Part shown: piece by piece, positions 1-5,099 of the stretch
Layout: each line of letters starts with the position of its first letter
Position numbering within the stretch: position 1 is the stretch's first letter
DNA from: an uncultured Lachnospiraceae bacterium
GTDB taxonomy: Bacteria > Bacillota > Clostridia > Lachnospirales > Lachnospiraceae
Length of the DNA: 5,743 nucleotides
Assembly: GCA_910589635.1 (NCBI GenBank)
Contig: CAJUTD010000015.1
Coordinates: 40,598 to 46,340 of the forward strand
Reading direction: 5' to 3'
The notes under the pieces: generated by a model
Databases searched by the model: none
The model's input: only the letters and a program-made list of their open reading frames with translations
Told to the model about the DNA's origin: nothing
Made by a program: the position numbers and the translations under genes

Positions 1-59
1 GAATAGATGTGATTTCATGCGTTTGTGTGATAATGTATCCTTACGAATGCGAGGGACAA

Positions 60-84
60 AAAAAGCTGCCAACGGCAGCTTTTT
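60..84 (-). terminator. Rho-independent terminator downstream of the cold-shock gene (can work on both strands)
   Basis: A perfect 11-bp inverted repeat, AAAAAGCTGCC and GGCAGCTTTTT, is separated by a 3-nt loop. Read on the minus strand it is a GC-rich hairpin followed by seven T residues (complement of 58-64), the classical intrinsic terminator form. It lies about 90 bp past the stop of the minus-strand cold-shock gene. The plus-strand reading also ends in five T residues, so it may serve a plus-strand gene left of the window as well. Positions 85-171 are AT-rich, and I see no further gene or structure there. Confidence 0.85.
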
Positions 85-171
85 GTAATCACCTATTTTT
101 CAATATCTTAATCTTAATAAAAAACCGAAATTTCTATATTGAGACAAGGCACATTGAAAAGCTCGATGAAA

Positions 172-372
172 TTAGCGTACTACGGTTACATTAACAGCCT
201 GAGGACCCTTGGAACCTTCAGTCACATCAAATTCAACTGTAGCGCCTTCTTCTAAGGACTTGAATCCCTCCATGTTCAGTCCAGAATAATGAACAAATAC
301 ATCGTTGCCGGACTCATCAGAAATGAAACCATATCCTTTTTGGTTGTTAAACCACTTTACTGTACCCTGCAT
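172..372 (-). CDS. csp: CspA-family cold-shock protein (66 aa)
   Basis: A single cold-shock domain, an OB-fold that binds single-stranded RNA and DNA in the cytoplasm; family members act as RNA chaperones or antiterminators. The protein starts MQGTVKWFN and carries both nucleic-acid-binding motifs: RNP1 as KGYGFI (residues 12-17) and RNP2 as VFVHYS (residues 25-30). The length of 66 residues is the standard size for a bacterial Csp. The frame stays open for 20 more codons upstream, but the start at 372 is chosen because the family begins there and an AGGT-type ribosome site (GGAGGT, complement of 379-384) sits 6 nt before it. A separate promoter lies at 421-449 and a strong terminator downstream, so it is probably monocistronic. 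The 5' leader is only about 40 nt, too short for the long cold-responsive leader of E. coli cspA, so nothing here shows cold induction. The exact paralogue (cspA, B, C or D) cannot be told. Confidence 0.96.
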   Translation of the reverse strand: MQGTVKWFNNQKGYGFISDESGNDVFVHYSGLNMEGFKSLEEGATVEFDVTEGSKGPQAVNVTVVR

Positions 373-420
373 GTCAGTACCTCCAAAAATATAATATATG
401 CCCTTTTTAAGCATAATTCT

Positions 421-449
421 ACAATAGCACATTATTTTTAAAAAGTAAA
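421..449 (-). promoter_or_regulatory. Sigma-A-like promoter of the cold-shock gene
   Basis: On the minus strand, TTTACT (complement of 444-449) is followed after exactly 17 bp by TATTGT (complement of 421-426). The match to TTGACA/TATAAT is partial but the spacing is ideal. Transcription would start near 414, giving a leader of about 40 nt that includes the GGAGGT ribosome site. It lies between the stop of the upstream minus-strand gene (477) and the csp start, so csp can be transcribed independently. No terminator is visible between the two genes, so readthrough is also possible. Confidence 0.55.
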
Positions 450-476
450 GAAATATTTTACATTTCGCATATTTTC

Positions 477-983
477 CTATAACAGTTCCTCAAAAGCAAT
501 CTCGTGCGTTTTCAGGAAGCGCTTTACCAGTTCGTCCCATGATTGTTCTAATGATTTGTCCAGAGAAAATATACGGCAGGAAACGCCGGTAGTACAGGTA
601 AGCTGTCGGTTCTGGTATTTGAGGTTTAAGTACATCCCAGAAATGTCCTCCGTAGAAAAGCTGCTGTCGATGGCGGCGAGGGTACGCGCCTGGTTATGAC
701 TGGAAAGCTGAAAAACAAATTGAAAGGAGGAGGGAGTGCGCCTGCCTTTGATTAAGTCGAAGCAGGCAGGGCGCACAAGGGAGAAAGGCACATATTTTTC
801 CTGGGAGACAAGCGTATAGGTTTCGTCTTCCGGGCTGAAAAAATCTGTTTTAGAGTGGCCGTCCAGGTGGAATGTCATATAAGTGGTGATGGCGCCTTCC
901 GACAGGAGAAAACTGTCAAAAGCATCGCTGCGCAATAATATATTCATAAATTCTTTTACATTTAGAATGGATAGTGCTGTCAT
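477..983 (-). CDS. DUF5721-like protein of unknown function (168 aa)
   Basis: From memory this resembles a small clostridial family named DUF5721, mostly found in Lachnospiraceae; no biochemical role is known to me. The start region MTALSILNVKEFMNILL, the segment LSEGAITTYMTFHLDG (residues 28-43 of the chosen protein) and the acidic C-terminus with ELVKRFLKTHEIAFEELL are what I associate with it. There is no signal peptide, no membrane segment and no recognisable catalytic motif, so it is probably a soluble cytoplasmic protein with mixed alpha/beta content. The frame is open for 21 more codons upstream, but the ATG at 983 is preferred: an AGGAGGT ribosome site (complement of 988-994) precedes it with good spacing, and the promoter's -10 box lies inside the longer reading. 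It is divergent from apeB and upstream of csp on the same strand. The coding call is firm; the family assignment is tentative. Confidence 0.85.
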   Translation of the reverse strand: MTALSILNVKEFMNILLRSDAFDSFLLSEGAITTYMTFHLDGHSKTDFFSPEDETYTLVSQEKYVPFSLVRPACFDLIKGRRTPSSFQFVFQLSSHNQARTLAAIDSSFSTEDISGMYLNLKYQNRQLTCTTGVSCRIFSLDKSLEQSWDELVKRFLKTHEIAFEELL

Positions 984-1046
984 GAAAACCTCCTCTTGCA
1001 CGAAGTTATACCCGATAAAACTTCCAACTGGCAAACGTAAAACCAT

Positions 1047-1075
1047 ATTATACTACAATTTTAAGAAAACAGCAA
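1047..1075 (-). promoter_or_regulatory. Strong sigma-A-like promoter of the DUF5721-like gene
   Basis: On the minus strand, TTGCTG (complement of 1070-1075) and a perfect TATAAT (complement of 1047-1052) are separated by 17 bp. Transcription would start near 1040, leaving a leader of about 57 nt before the ATG at 983. The -10 box overlaps the first codon of the longer open frame, which supports the shorter start for the protein. Confidence 0.75.
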
Positions 1076-1103
1076 ATAAAAAAGATACCTACTGGTAAAA
1101 TTT

Positions 1104-1134
1104 TTGCATTTATAGTATAGTAGGGGGAGATAAT
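1104..1134 (+). promoter_or_regulatory. Candidate promoter for the apeB transcript (weak call)
   Basis: The plus-strand genes need a promoter in the 188-bp divergent spacer. The best hexamers I see are TTGCAT (1104-1109) and GATAAT (1129-1134), with a long spacing of 19 bp. An alternative -10 is one of the two overlapping TATAGT copies at 1111-1121, but no good -35 stands 16-18 bp before either. The real element could be any of these. Confidence 0.3.
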
Positions 1135-1171
1135 AAGAGGGTAAAGGAATTATAAAATCAGGAGGAAGGAC

Positions 1172-2458
1172 ATGGAGTACACAGAGGGATCGCTATTTCA
1201 TTTGCTGGAGAAAGGAACCAGTGCCGTCACGGCGGTGCTTGAGGCAGCAGCAAGGCTTGAGGCGGCAGGTTTTGAGGAACTTTCTTTTCAGGATATGTGG
1301 AGATTGGAAGAAAGTGGGAAATACTATGTGAAACATCATGACACCACATTGTTTGCATTCACGCTTAGAAAGCAGTCTGGTTACAAGGACATGATTCGGA
1401 TTGGCGCGGCACATACGGATTTTCCATGCTTGAGGATAAAACCAAATCCAGATGTAAAGGCAGGGGGCTACTCACAGATCAATGTGGAAGTATACGGAGG
1501 GGCAATTTTAAATACTTGGCTGGACCGTCCGCTCAGTATTTCCGGGCGCGTGGCATTAGCAAGTGAAGACGTGCTTCATCCCCTGATTCGCTATGTCTCT
1601 GTAGAACGTACGCTTGGCGTTATTCCCAATCTTGCCATTCATATGAACCGTGATGTCAACAAAGGGCTTGAATTAAATAAGCAGACGGATCTTTTGCCAA
1701 TTTTAGGACTTGAGAAGAAGGAACAAGAAAAAAGGTTCCTCCACTTTCTGGCAAAAGAGCTGGGAACAGAGCAGGAAAAGATTCTGGATTATGAATTATG
1801 GGTATATTGTCGGCAAAAGCCGCAGTACGCGGGGCTGGAAGGAGAATTGATTATCTCGCCAAGGCTCGATAACCTTACGTCCGTACAGGCGTTGCTTACG
1901 GGAATTATTGAGAGCCGATGCGAGGAAGGCATCAATGTTGTGGCCTTGTTTGATCATGAGGAGGTGGGCAGTCGCACAAAGCAAGGTGCGGGTTCTCTGT
2001 TACTTACTTATTTCTTGCAGCGGGTTCTGGAAGCTATGGGCAGGACTCCCGCCCAGATATCTTCCAGTTTGTATGATGCATTTCTGTTATCTGTAGATGT
2101 GGCGCATGGTATGCATCCCAATCAAATGGGCAAAATGGATATAACCAACAAGCCGGTATTGGGGAAAGGGCTTTGTATCAAAGAGGCATCGTCCCAATCG
2201 TATGCTACGGATTGTGAAGCCGTGGCAGTGGTAGAACAGATTTGCAGGAAAGAAAATATCCCTTACCAGAAATTTGTCAACCGCTCGGATATGGCGGGCG
2301 GAGGAACATTGGGGGCAGTTGCATCCGGCCTGCTGCCAATGCGTACGGTTGACATTGGCGTGCCACTGCTCGCTATGCATTCAGCGGTTGAGACCATGGG
2401 AACAGAGGACATGCAGGCATTGACAGATTTAATTTGCGCTTATTTTCAGACAGTGTGA
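1172..2458 (+). CDS. apeB: M18-family zinc aminopeptidase (428 aa)
   Basis: A cytoplasmic metallo-aminopeptidase of peptidase family M18 (clan MH). It removes N-terminal residues from peptides using two zinc ions; eukaryotic relatives prefer Asp or Glu, but bacterial specificity varies. The di-metal site is complete: His81 in AAHTDFP, bridging Asp233 in RLDNL, catalytic and ligand Glu263/Glu264 in FDHEEVGS, Asp309 in SVDVAHGMHPN and His403 in AMHSAVET. The glycine-rich MAGGGTLG near residue 374 is also typical. The length of 428 is usual for the family, and there is no signal peptide. The start is supported by an AGGAGGA site at 1160-1166. The lipoprotein gene begins 40 bp downstream on the same strand, so the two probably share a transcript. 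The zinc motif reads HTDFP rather than the more common HTDSP, a change next to, not in, the metal ligands. Family assignment is very secure; the substrate is not predictable. Confidence 0.96.
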   Translation: MEYTEGSLFHLLEKGTSAVTAVLEAAARLEAAGFEELSFQDMWRLEESGKYYVKHHDTTLFAFTLRKQSGYKDMIRIGAAHTDFPCLRIKPNPDVKAGGYSQINVEVYGGAILNTWLDRPLSISGRVALASEDVLHPLIRYVSVERTLGVIPNLAIHMNRDVNKGLELNKQTDLLPILGLEKKEQEKRFLHFLAKELGTEQEKILDYELWVYCRQKPQYAGLEGELIISPRLDNLTSVQALLTGIIESRCEEGINVVALFDHEEVGSRTKQGAGSLLLTYFLQRVLEAMGRTPAQISSSLYDAFLLSVDVAHGMHPNQMGKMDITNKPVLGKGLCIKEASSQSYATDCEAVAVVEQICRKENIPYQKFVNRSDMAGGGTLGAVASGLLPMRTVDIGVPLLAMHSAVETMGTEDMQALTDLICAYFQTV

Positions 2459-2483
2459 AGTAGTTATGGAAAAGAAGAATAGT

Positions 2484-2490
2484 AAAGAGG
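2484..2490 (+). promoter_or_regulatory. Ribosome binding site that decides the lipoprotein start
   Basis: AAAGAGG lies 8 nt before the ATG at 2499. The in-frame ATG further upstream at 2466 has no purine-rich site before it and would add 11 charged residues ahead of the signal peptide. This supports initiation at 2499. Confidence 0.6.
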
Positions 2491-2498
2491 CATGTCAG

Positions 2499-3707
2499 AT
2501 GAAGAAACTATATAGGAAAATAATTTGCATATTGGCAATCGCGCTGTCATTGGGCAGTATGGCAGGGTGTTCCCCGGAAGATTTACAAAAATATCTGCCG
2601 GAAGAACGTTATCTGCCGCAGGCACAAGAACCTGAGCAGGTTGCCGAAGAGCCCAATCAGAAAAAAGCAAAGACGCCCAGAGCAGAGCGTAAGGACGTCA
2701 AACCAATTCGCAAGATTTCAGTAGGCAAATATGCGTATGAGCAGTTAAACGAAGAAGGGAAAGCAGTTTATGACGAAATGCTCTCCACAATTCTGGACCA
2801 GGAGGAAAAGATTTCTCTGTCGACCATAGATACTGAGGTCATGCGTCATGCCTATACGTCGTTATGCAGTGATTACGGCGGGCTTTTTTGGGTGAACGGC
2901 TATGTGTTTACCAGGTACACCAAAGGCGGTGAGCTGGTAAGCTTGGAATTTTCACCTAAATACACGATGGCTAAGAAGGAACGCCGGCAAATTCAGAAGC
3001 AGATTGACGCTGTCGTCGAGCAGTGGTTTGCGGGCATTTCCATTAATGATACAGACTATCAGAAAGCGAAGTATGTCTACGAATTGTTGGCCTTAAATAC
3101 TGAGTATGTAGAAGATGCAGAGGAAAGTCAGAATATTATCAGTGTATTTTTAGGGCGCCAGACGGTATGCCAGGGATATGCTTGTGCTGTTCAATATTTA
3201 TTGGAACAATTGGGAATAGAGAGCACCATCGTTTCTGGCAAAGCTTTGGGCGAACCACATGCATGGAACCTCATTTGCCTGGATGGGGAATATTACTATA
3301 TGGATGCCACTTGGGGCAATAATGGTTATCGGAATAAGGAAGGAGTGGAGACATCCTTTATCGACTATAATTACATGGCTATGACAACGGCAGAGATGCA
3401 GATGGGGCATGAGCCTGACATGGAGTTTGAGTTACCGGATTGTACTGCAGTGCTGAATAATTATTATATAAAAGAAGGAAACTACATAGAAGAGTGGCAG
3501 CCGGATCATATTGGAGCCATGCTTGCTTTGGCGTGGGAAGAAAAAACAGTGCTTACGTTGCGGTTTTCAGACGATTCTTTGAAAGAGCAGGCGTTTCAGT
3601 ATTTTGTTCAGGACGGGCATGTTGCAGACTATTGCCCGGGAATCACTCAGGTCAATTATCTGGAAGACAGCTTGTGGAAAGAAATTAGTTTTTGTTTTAA
3701 CCAATAG
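2499..3707 (+). CDS. Transglutaminase-like domain lipoprotein (402 aa)
   Basis: Predicted to be exported and lipid-anchored on the outer face of the membrane. Residues 1-24 form a lipoprotein signal: basic MKKLYRK, a hydrophobic run, then lipobox SMAGC with Cys24 as the lipidated residue. A Pro/Glu/Lys-rich linker follows to about residue 70. A central transglutaminase-like domain has the Cys-His-Asp triad: Cys224 in TVCQGYA, His254 in EPHAWN, Asp269 in YYMDATWGN. This layout fits bacterial transglutaminase-like (papain-fold) proteins, some of which are peptidases or crosslinkers; the actual reaction is unknown. The last 100 or so residues match no domain I recognise. The upstream ATG at 2466 gives 413 aa but lacks a ribosome site and pushes the signal peptide inward. 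The gene follows apeB by 40 bp with no visible promoter between, so co-transcription is likely. No clear U-tract terminator follows, only weak AT-rich hairpins around 3742-3779. Confidence 0.9.
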   Translation: MKKLYRKIICILAIALSLGSMAGCSPEDLQKYLPEERYLPQAQEPEQVAEEPNQKKAKTPRAERKDVKPIRKISVGKYAYEQLNEEGKAVYDEMLSTILDQEEKISLSTIDTEVMRHAYTSLCSDYGGLFWVNGYVFTRYTKGGELVSLEFSPKYTMAKKERRQIQKQIDAVVEQWFAGISINDTDYQKAKYVYELLALNTEYVEDAEESQNIISVFLGRQTVCQGYACAVQYLLEQLGIESTIVSGKALGEPHAWNLICLDGEYYYMDATWGNNGYRNKEGVETSFIDYNYMAMTTAEMQMGHEPDMEFELPDCTAVLNNYYIKEGNYIEEWQPDHIGAMLALAWEEKTVLTLRFSDDSLKEQAFQYFVQDGHVADYCPGITQVNYLEDSLWKEISFCFNQ

Positions 3708-3766
3708 AAAAATCTGTGCACATTATCATAAATTTACAAAATCAGGAAACGCATAAGAAAAAAGAC

Positions 3767-3795
3767 TTTTCAAACCTGAATATATATGCTAATAT
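3767..3795 (+). promoter_or_regulatory. Candidate promoter for the degV gene, in the 3708-3960 spacer
   Basis: TTTTCA (3767-3772) and TAATAT (3790-3795) are 17 bp apart, and a TG one base before the -10 makes it an extended -10 type. Transcription from here would give a leader of about 160 nt. A second candidate is TTTTCT (3825-3830), 17 bp before TATAAA (3848-3853). The rest of the 253-bp spacer is AT-rich, with weak inverted repeats such as TTTCTT/AAGAAA (3826-3831, 3841-3846) and TGTGA/TCACA (3897-3901, 3912-3916). I recognise no riboswitch there. Confidence 0.45.
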
Positions 3796-3960
3796 TAAGT
3801 GGTATTAAAAACTATATGAAATGATTTTCTTCAATTCGTTAAGAAATTATAAAAATCAAGTGCAATAAAGAAAGATACTACATAACAGGAGCGGGATGTG
3901 AAAAGAAAATGTCACACCTAATTAATATCGCATATTTGCATTAAATTCAGGAGGAACGAC

Positions 3961-4800
3961 ATGAGTTATAAAATTATTGTGGACAGTTGCGGTGAACTTC
4001 CGGCAAAATTGAAAGTGAGCGGACATTTTGAGACAGTGTCTTTGGAGATTTTTGTGGATGATTACCGCATTGTGGATGATGAGAGCTTCGACCAGGCGGA
4101 TTTCTTAAAGCGCATGAAGGAGAGCCCGAATTGCCCGAAATCTACCTGCCCATCCCCGGAGCAGTATGTGAAAGCGTATGACTGTGAGGCGGAGCATGTG
4201 TATGTCGTGACGCTTTCTTCCCAGCTCAGCGGTTCTTATAACAGCGCCCAGCTTGGGAGAAAGCTCTATCTGGAGGAAAATGAGTCTAAGGATATTCATG
4301 TATTTGACTCAAAATCTGCGTCTGTGGGAGAGACGCTGATTGCTATGAAGATTCAGGAGCTTGAGGAAGCAGGAATTGCATACGAAGAAATTATTGCTAG
4401 AACAGACAATTTTATTGAGGATATGAATACGTCTTTTGTGCTGGAATCCTTAGAAGCGCTGCGTAAAAATGGAAGGCTCAGCAACATCAAGGCGTTTGTT
4501 GCCGGGGCCCTCAATATTAAGCCGGTGATGGGAGCTACGCCCGAGGGAACGATCTGTCAGCTTGGGCAGGCAAGAGGCATGGCGCGCGCCATAGACAAAA
4601 TGATAAAAGATTTGGTGGAGAAGACTAAGAATCCTCAGGAGAAAATTTTTGCCATTTCCCATTGTAATGCGGTGGAACGTGCGATGGCCGCAGCTGAAAA
4701 AATTAAACAGATTGGTAATTTTAAAGAAGTGTTTGTGATTGATACGGCGGGAATCAGTAGTCTCTATGCCAGCGATGGCGGAATTATTATGGTTGTTTAA
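3961..4800 (+). CDS. DegV family (fatty-acid-binding, FakB-like) protein (279 aa)
   Basis: DegV proteins bind a fatty acid in a deep pocket. Characterised members (FakB) present it to the kinase FakA for phosphorylation, which feeds exogenous fatty acids into phospholipid synthesis; many clostridial paralogues are untested. Family marks seen in order: VDSCGELP (residues 7-14), STCPSPEQY (61-69, matching the family's TSQPS region), TLSSQLSGSYNSA (84-96), FDSKSASVGE (115-124), LRKNGRLS (167-174) and LNIKPVMG (184-191). The length of 279 is normal. AGGAGGA at 3949-3955 sets the start. The protein ends SSLYASDGGIIMVV; I recall a THTGPG-type motif with a conserved His in FakB proteins, and this protein has Tyr-Ala-Ser-Asp there, so it may belong to a separate subgroup. 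No fakA-like gene is nearby. It appears to be transcribed alone and runs straight into the repeat array, whose first element starts 2 bp after the stop. Confidence 0.93.
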   Translation: MSYKIIVDSCGELPAKLKVSGHFETVSLEIFVDDYRIVDDESFDQADFLKRMKESPNCPKSTCPSPEQYVKAYDCEAEHVYVVTLSSQLSGSYNSAQLGRKLYLEENESKDIHVFDSKSASVGETLIAMKIQELEEAGIAYEEIIARTDNFIEDMNTSFVLESLEALRKNGRLSNIKAFVAGALNIKPVMGATPEGTICQLGQARGMARAIDKMIKDLVEKTKNPQEKIFAISHCNAVERAMAAAEKIKQIGNFKEVFVIDTAGISSLYASDGGIIMVV

Positions 4801-4803
4801 TTT

Positions 4804-4845
4804 GGCATGAGGAGGGACCCACGTAGTGGGAGGAGCCCTGATGCC
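4804..4845 (+). repeat. Element 1 stem-loop of the array
   Basis: GGCATGAGG (4804-4812) pairs with CCTGATGCC (4837-4845): 8 of 9 pairs with a single G-G mismatch in the middle. Inside, CCCAC (4818-4822) and GTGGG (4826-4830) form a 5-bp hairpin with a GTA loop, flanked by purine-only internal loop strands (4813-4817 and 4831-4835). There is no T-run after the stem, so it does not look like an intrinsic terminator for degV. Confidence 0.7.
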
Positions 4846-4876
4846 TCTTACCGAAGCCTCGAAAGTAAATTGGCAT
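4825..4876 (+). repeat. 52-bp perfect direct repeat, first copy
   Basis: Identical to 4955-5006, 130 bp downstream. It covers the right half of the element 1 hairpin, the linker and the following TTGGCAT. Complete identity over 52 bp next to the diverged element 2 suggests recent duplication or ongoing gene conversion between the copies. Confidence 0.9.
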
Positions 4877-4884
4877 GAGGAATT

Positions 4885-4926
4885 GACCTAAGGAGGGACC
4901 CACGCAGTGGGAGGATGCCTTAGGTC
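4885..4926 (+). repeat. Element 2 stem-loop with a diverged outer stem
   Basis: GACCTAAGG (4885-4893) pairs perfectly over 9 bp with CCTTAGGTC (4918-4926). The inner part repeats element 1 almost exactly: 4892-4915 differs from 4811-4834 by one loop base (C for T). Only the last two stem pairs (GG/CC) are shared in sequence with element 1, and the other pairs changed on both arms together. The 24-nt linker after it (4927-4950) matches the element 1 linker at 16 of 24 positions, including AGCC and AAGTAAA. Confidence 0.7.
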
Positions 4927-4954
4927 TCTAAGAGTAGCCAAAGAAGTAAAAGGA

Positions 4955-5006
4955 AGTGGGAGGAGCCCTGATGCCTCTTACCGAAGCCTCGAAAGTAAAT
5001 TGGCAT
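4955..5006 (+). repeat. 52-bp perfect direct repeat, second copy
   Basis: Identical to 4825-4876. Its matching left stem arm is not adjacent: the 9-nt arm GGCATGAGG lies at 4872-4880, before element 2, and can still pair with CCTGATGCC at 4967-4975, thereby enclosing the element 2 hairpin. The copy therefore reads as an element interrupted by another element. Confidence 0.9.
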
Positions 5007-5050
5007 ACCATACCCAAAAGCCGCAGTAGGCTTCTTAGATACAGTATGCC
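5002..5050 (+). repeat. Closing two-tier hairpin of the repeat array
   Basis: GGCATAC (5002-5008) pairs perfectly with GTATGCC (5044-5050), and inside it AAGCC (5018-5022) pairs with GGCTT (5029-5033) around a 6-nt loop. The left arm reuses the GGCAT that opens elements 1 and 3, but the inside lacks the CCCAC/GTGGG core. A short hairpin, GGGAGG with CCTCTT (5053-5058, 5066-5071), follows. The inverted repeat GGAAAAC/GTTTTCC (5072-5078, 5103-5109) then runs into the last codons of the minus-strand gene. None has a T-run. Confidence 0.55.
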
Positions 5051-5099
5051 TCGGGAGGTAAGCAGCCTCTTGGAAAACGAATGCATTCCATGTTGGATT

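Larger units (their letters stand above)
4802..5050 (+). repeat. Hairpin-forming imperfect tandem repeat array, candidate structured RNA
   Basis: The 299 bp between the convergent genes hold no convincing protein gene but a modular repeat. Each element has an outer stem, a conserved purine internal loop (AGGGA on the left, AGGA on the right), an inner hairpin CCCAC-G(T/C)A-GTGGG, then a 24-nt linker ending in AAGTAAA. Element 1 spans 4802-4869. Element 2 (4882-4950) has a different outer stem. Element 3 is split: its left arm is at 4870-4881 and its right part at 4955-5000, on either side of element 2. A fourth hairpin, from GGCATAC to GTATGCC, closes the series. Strand is a guess: on the plus strand the internal loops are purine-rich, as in many structured RNAs, and it would be the 3' part of the degV transcript. 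It could instead be a REP- or MITE-like DNA element. I do not recognise the family. Confidence 0.7.

Noticed and set aside
9..194. A 61-codon plus-strand open frame across the left end.
   Set aside because: It runs through the terminator hairpin at 60-84 and into the end of the cold-shock gene, and it has no ribosome site or recognisable protein character.
373..432. N-terminal extension of the cold-shock protein to a start at 432.
   Set aside because: It would cover the leader and ribosome site at 379-384 and begin at or before the expected transcription start; Csp proteins start at the MQGTVKWF segment.
2466..2498. Upstream ATG for the lipoprotein, adding 11 residues.
   Set aside because: There is no ribosome site before it, and the extension would put a charged stretch ahead of a normal lipoprotein signal peptide. 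The ATG at 2499 has AAAGAGG at 8 nt.
3742..3779. Nested inverted repeats TCAGG/CCTGA and GAAAA/TTTTC as a terminator after the lipoprotein gene.
   Set aside because: The stems are only 5 bp, AT-rich inside, unequally spaced, and not followed by a T-run; they also overlap the candidate degV promoter.
4804..4850. Element 1 as a simple Rho-independent terminator for degV.
   Set aside because: The stem has a large internal loop and no following T-run, and the same module recurs twice more, which a plain terminator would not need.
4802..5006. CRISPR array.
   Set aside because: The repeats are long, imperfect, nested and hairpin-forming. There are no regularly sized unique spacers and no cas genes in the window.
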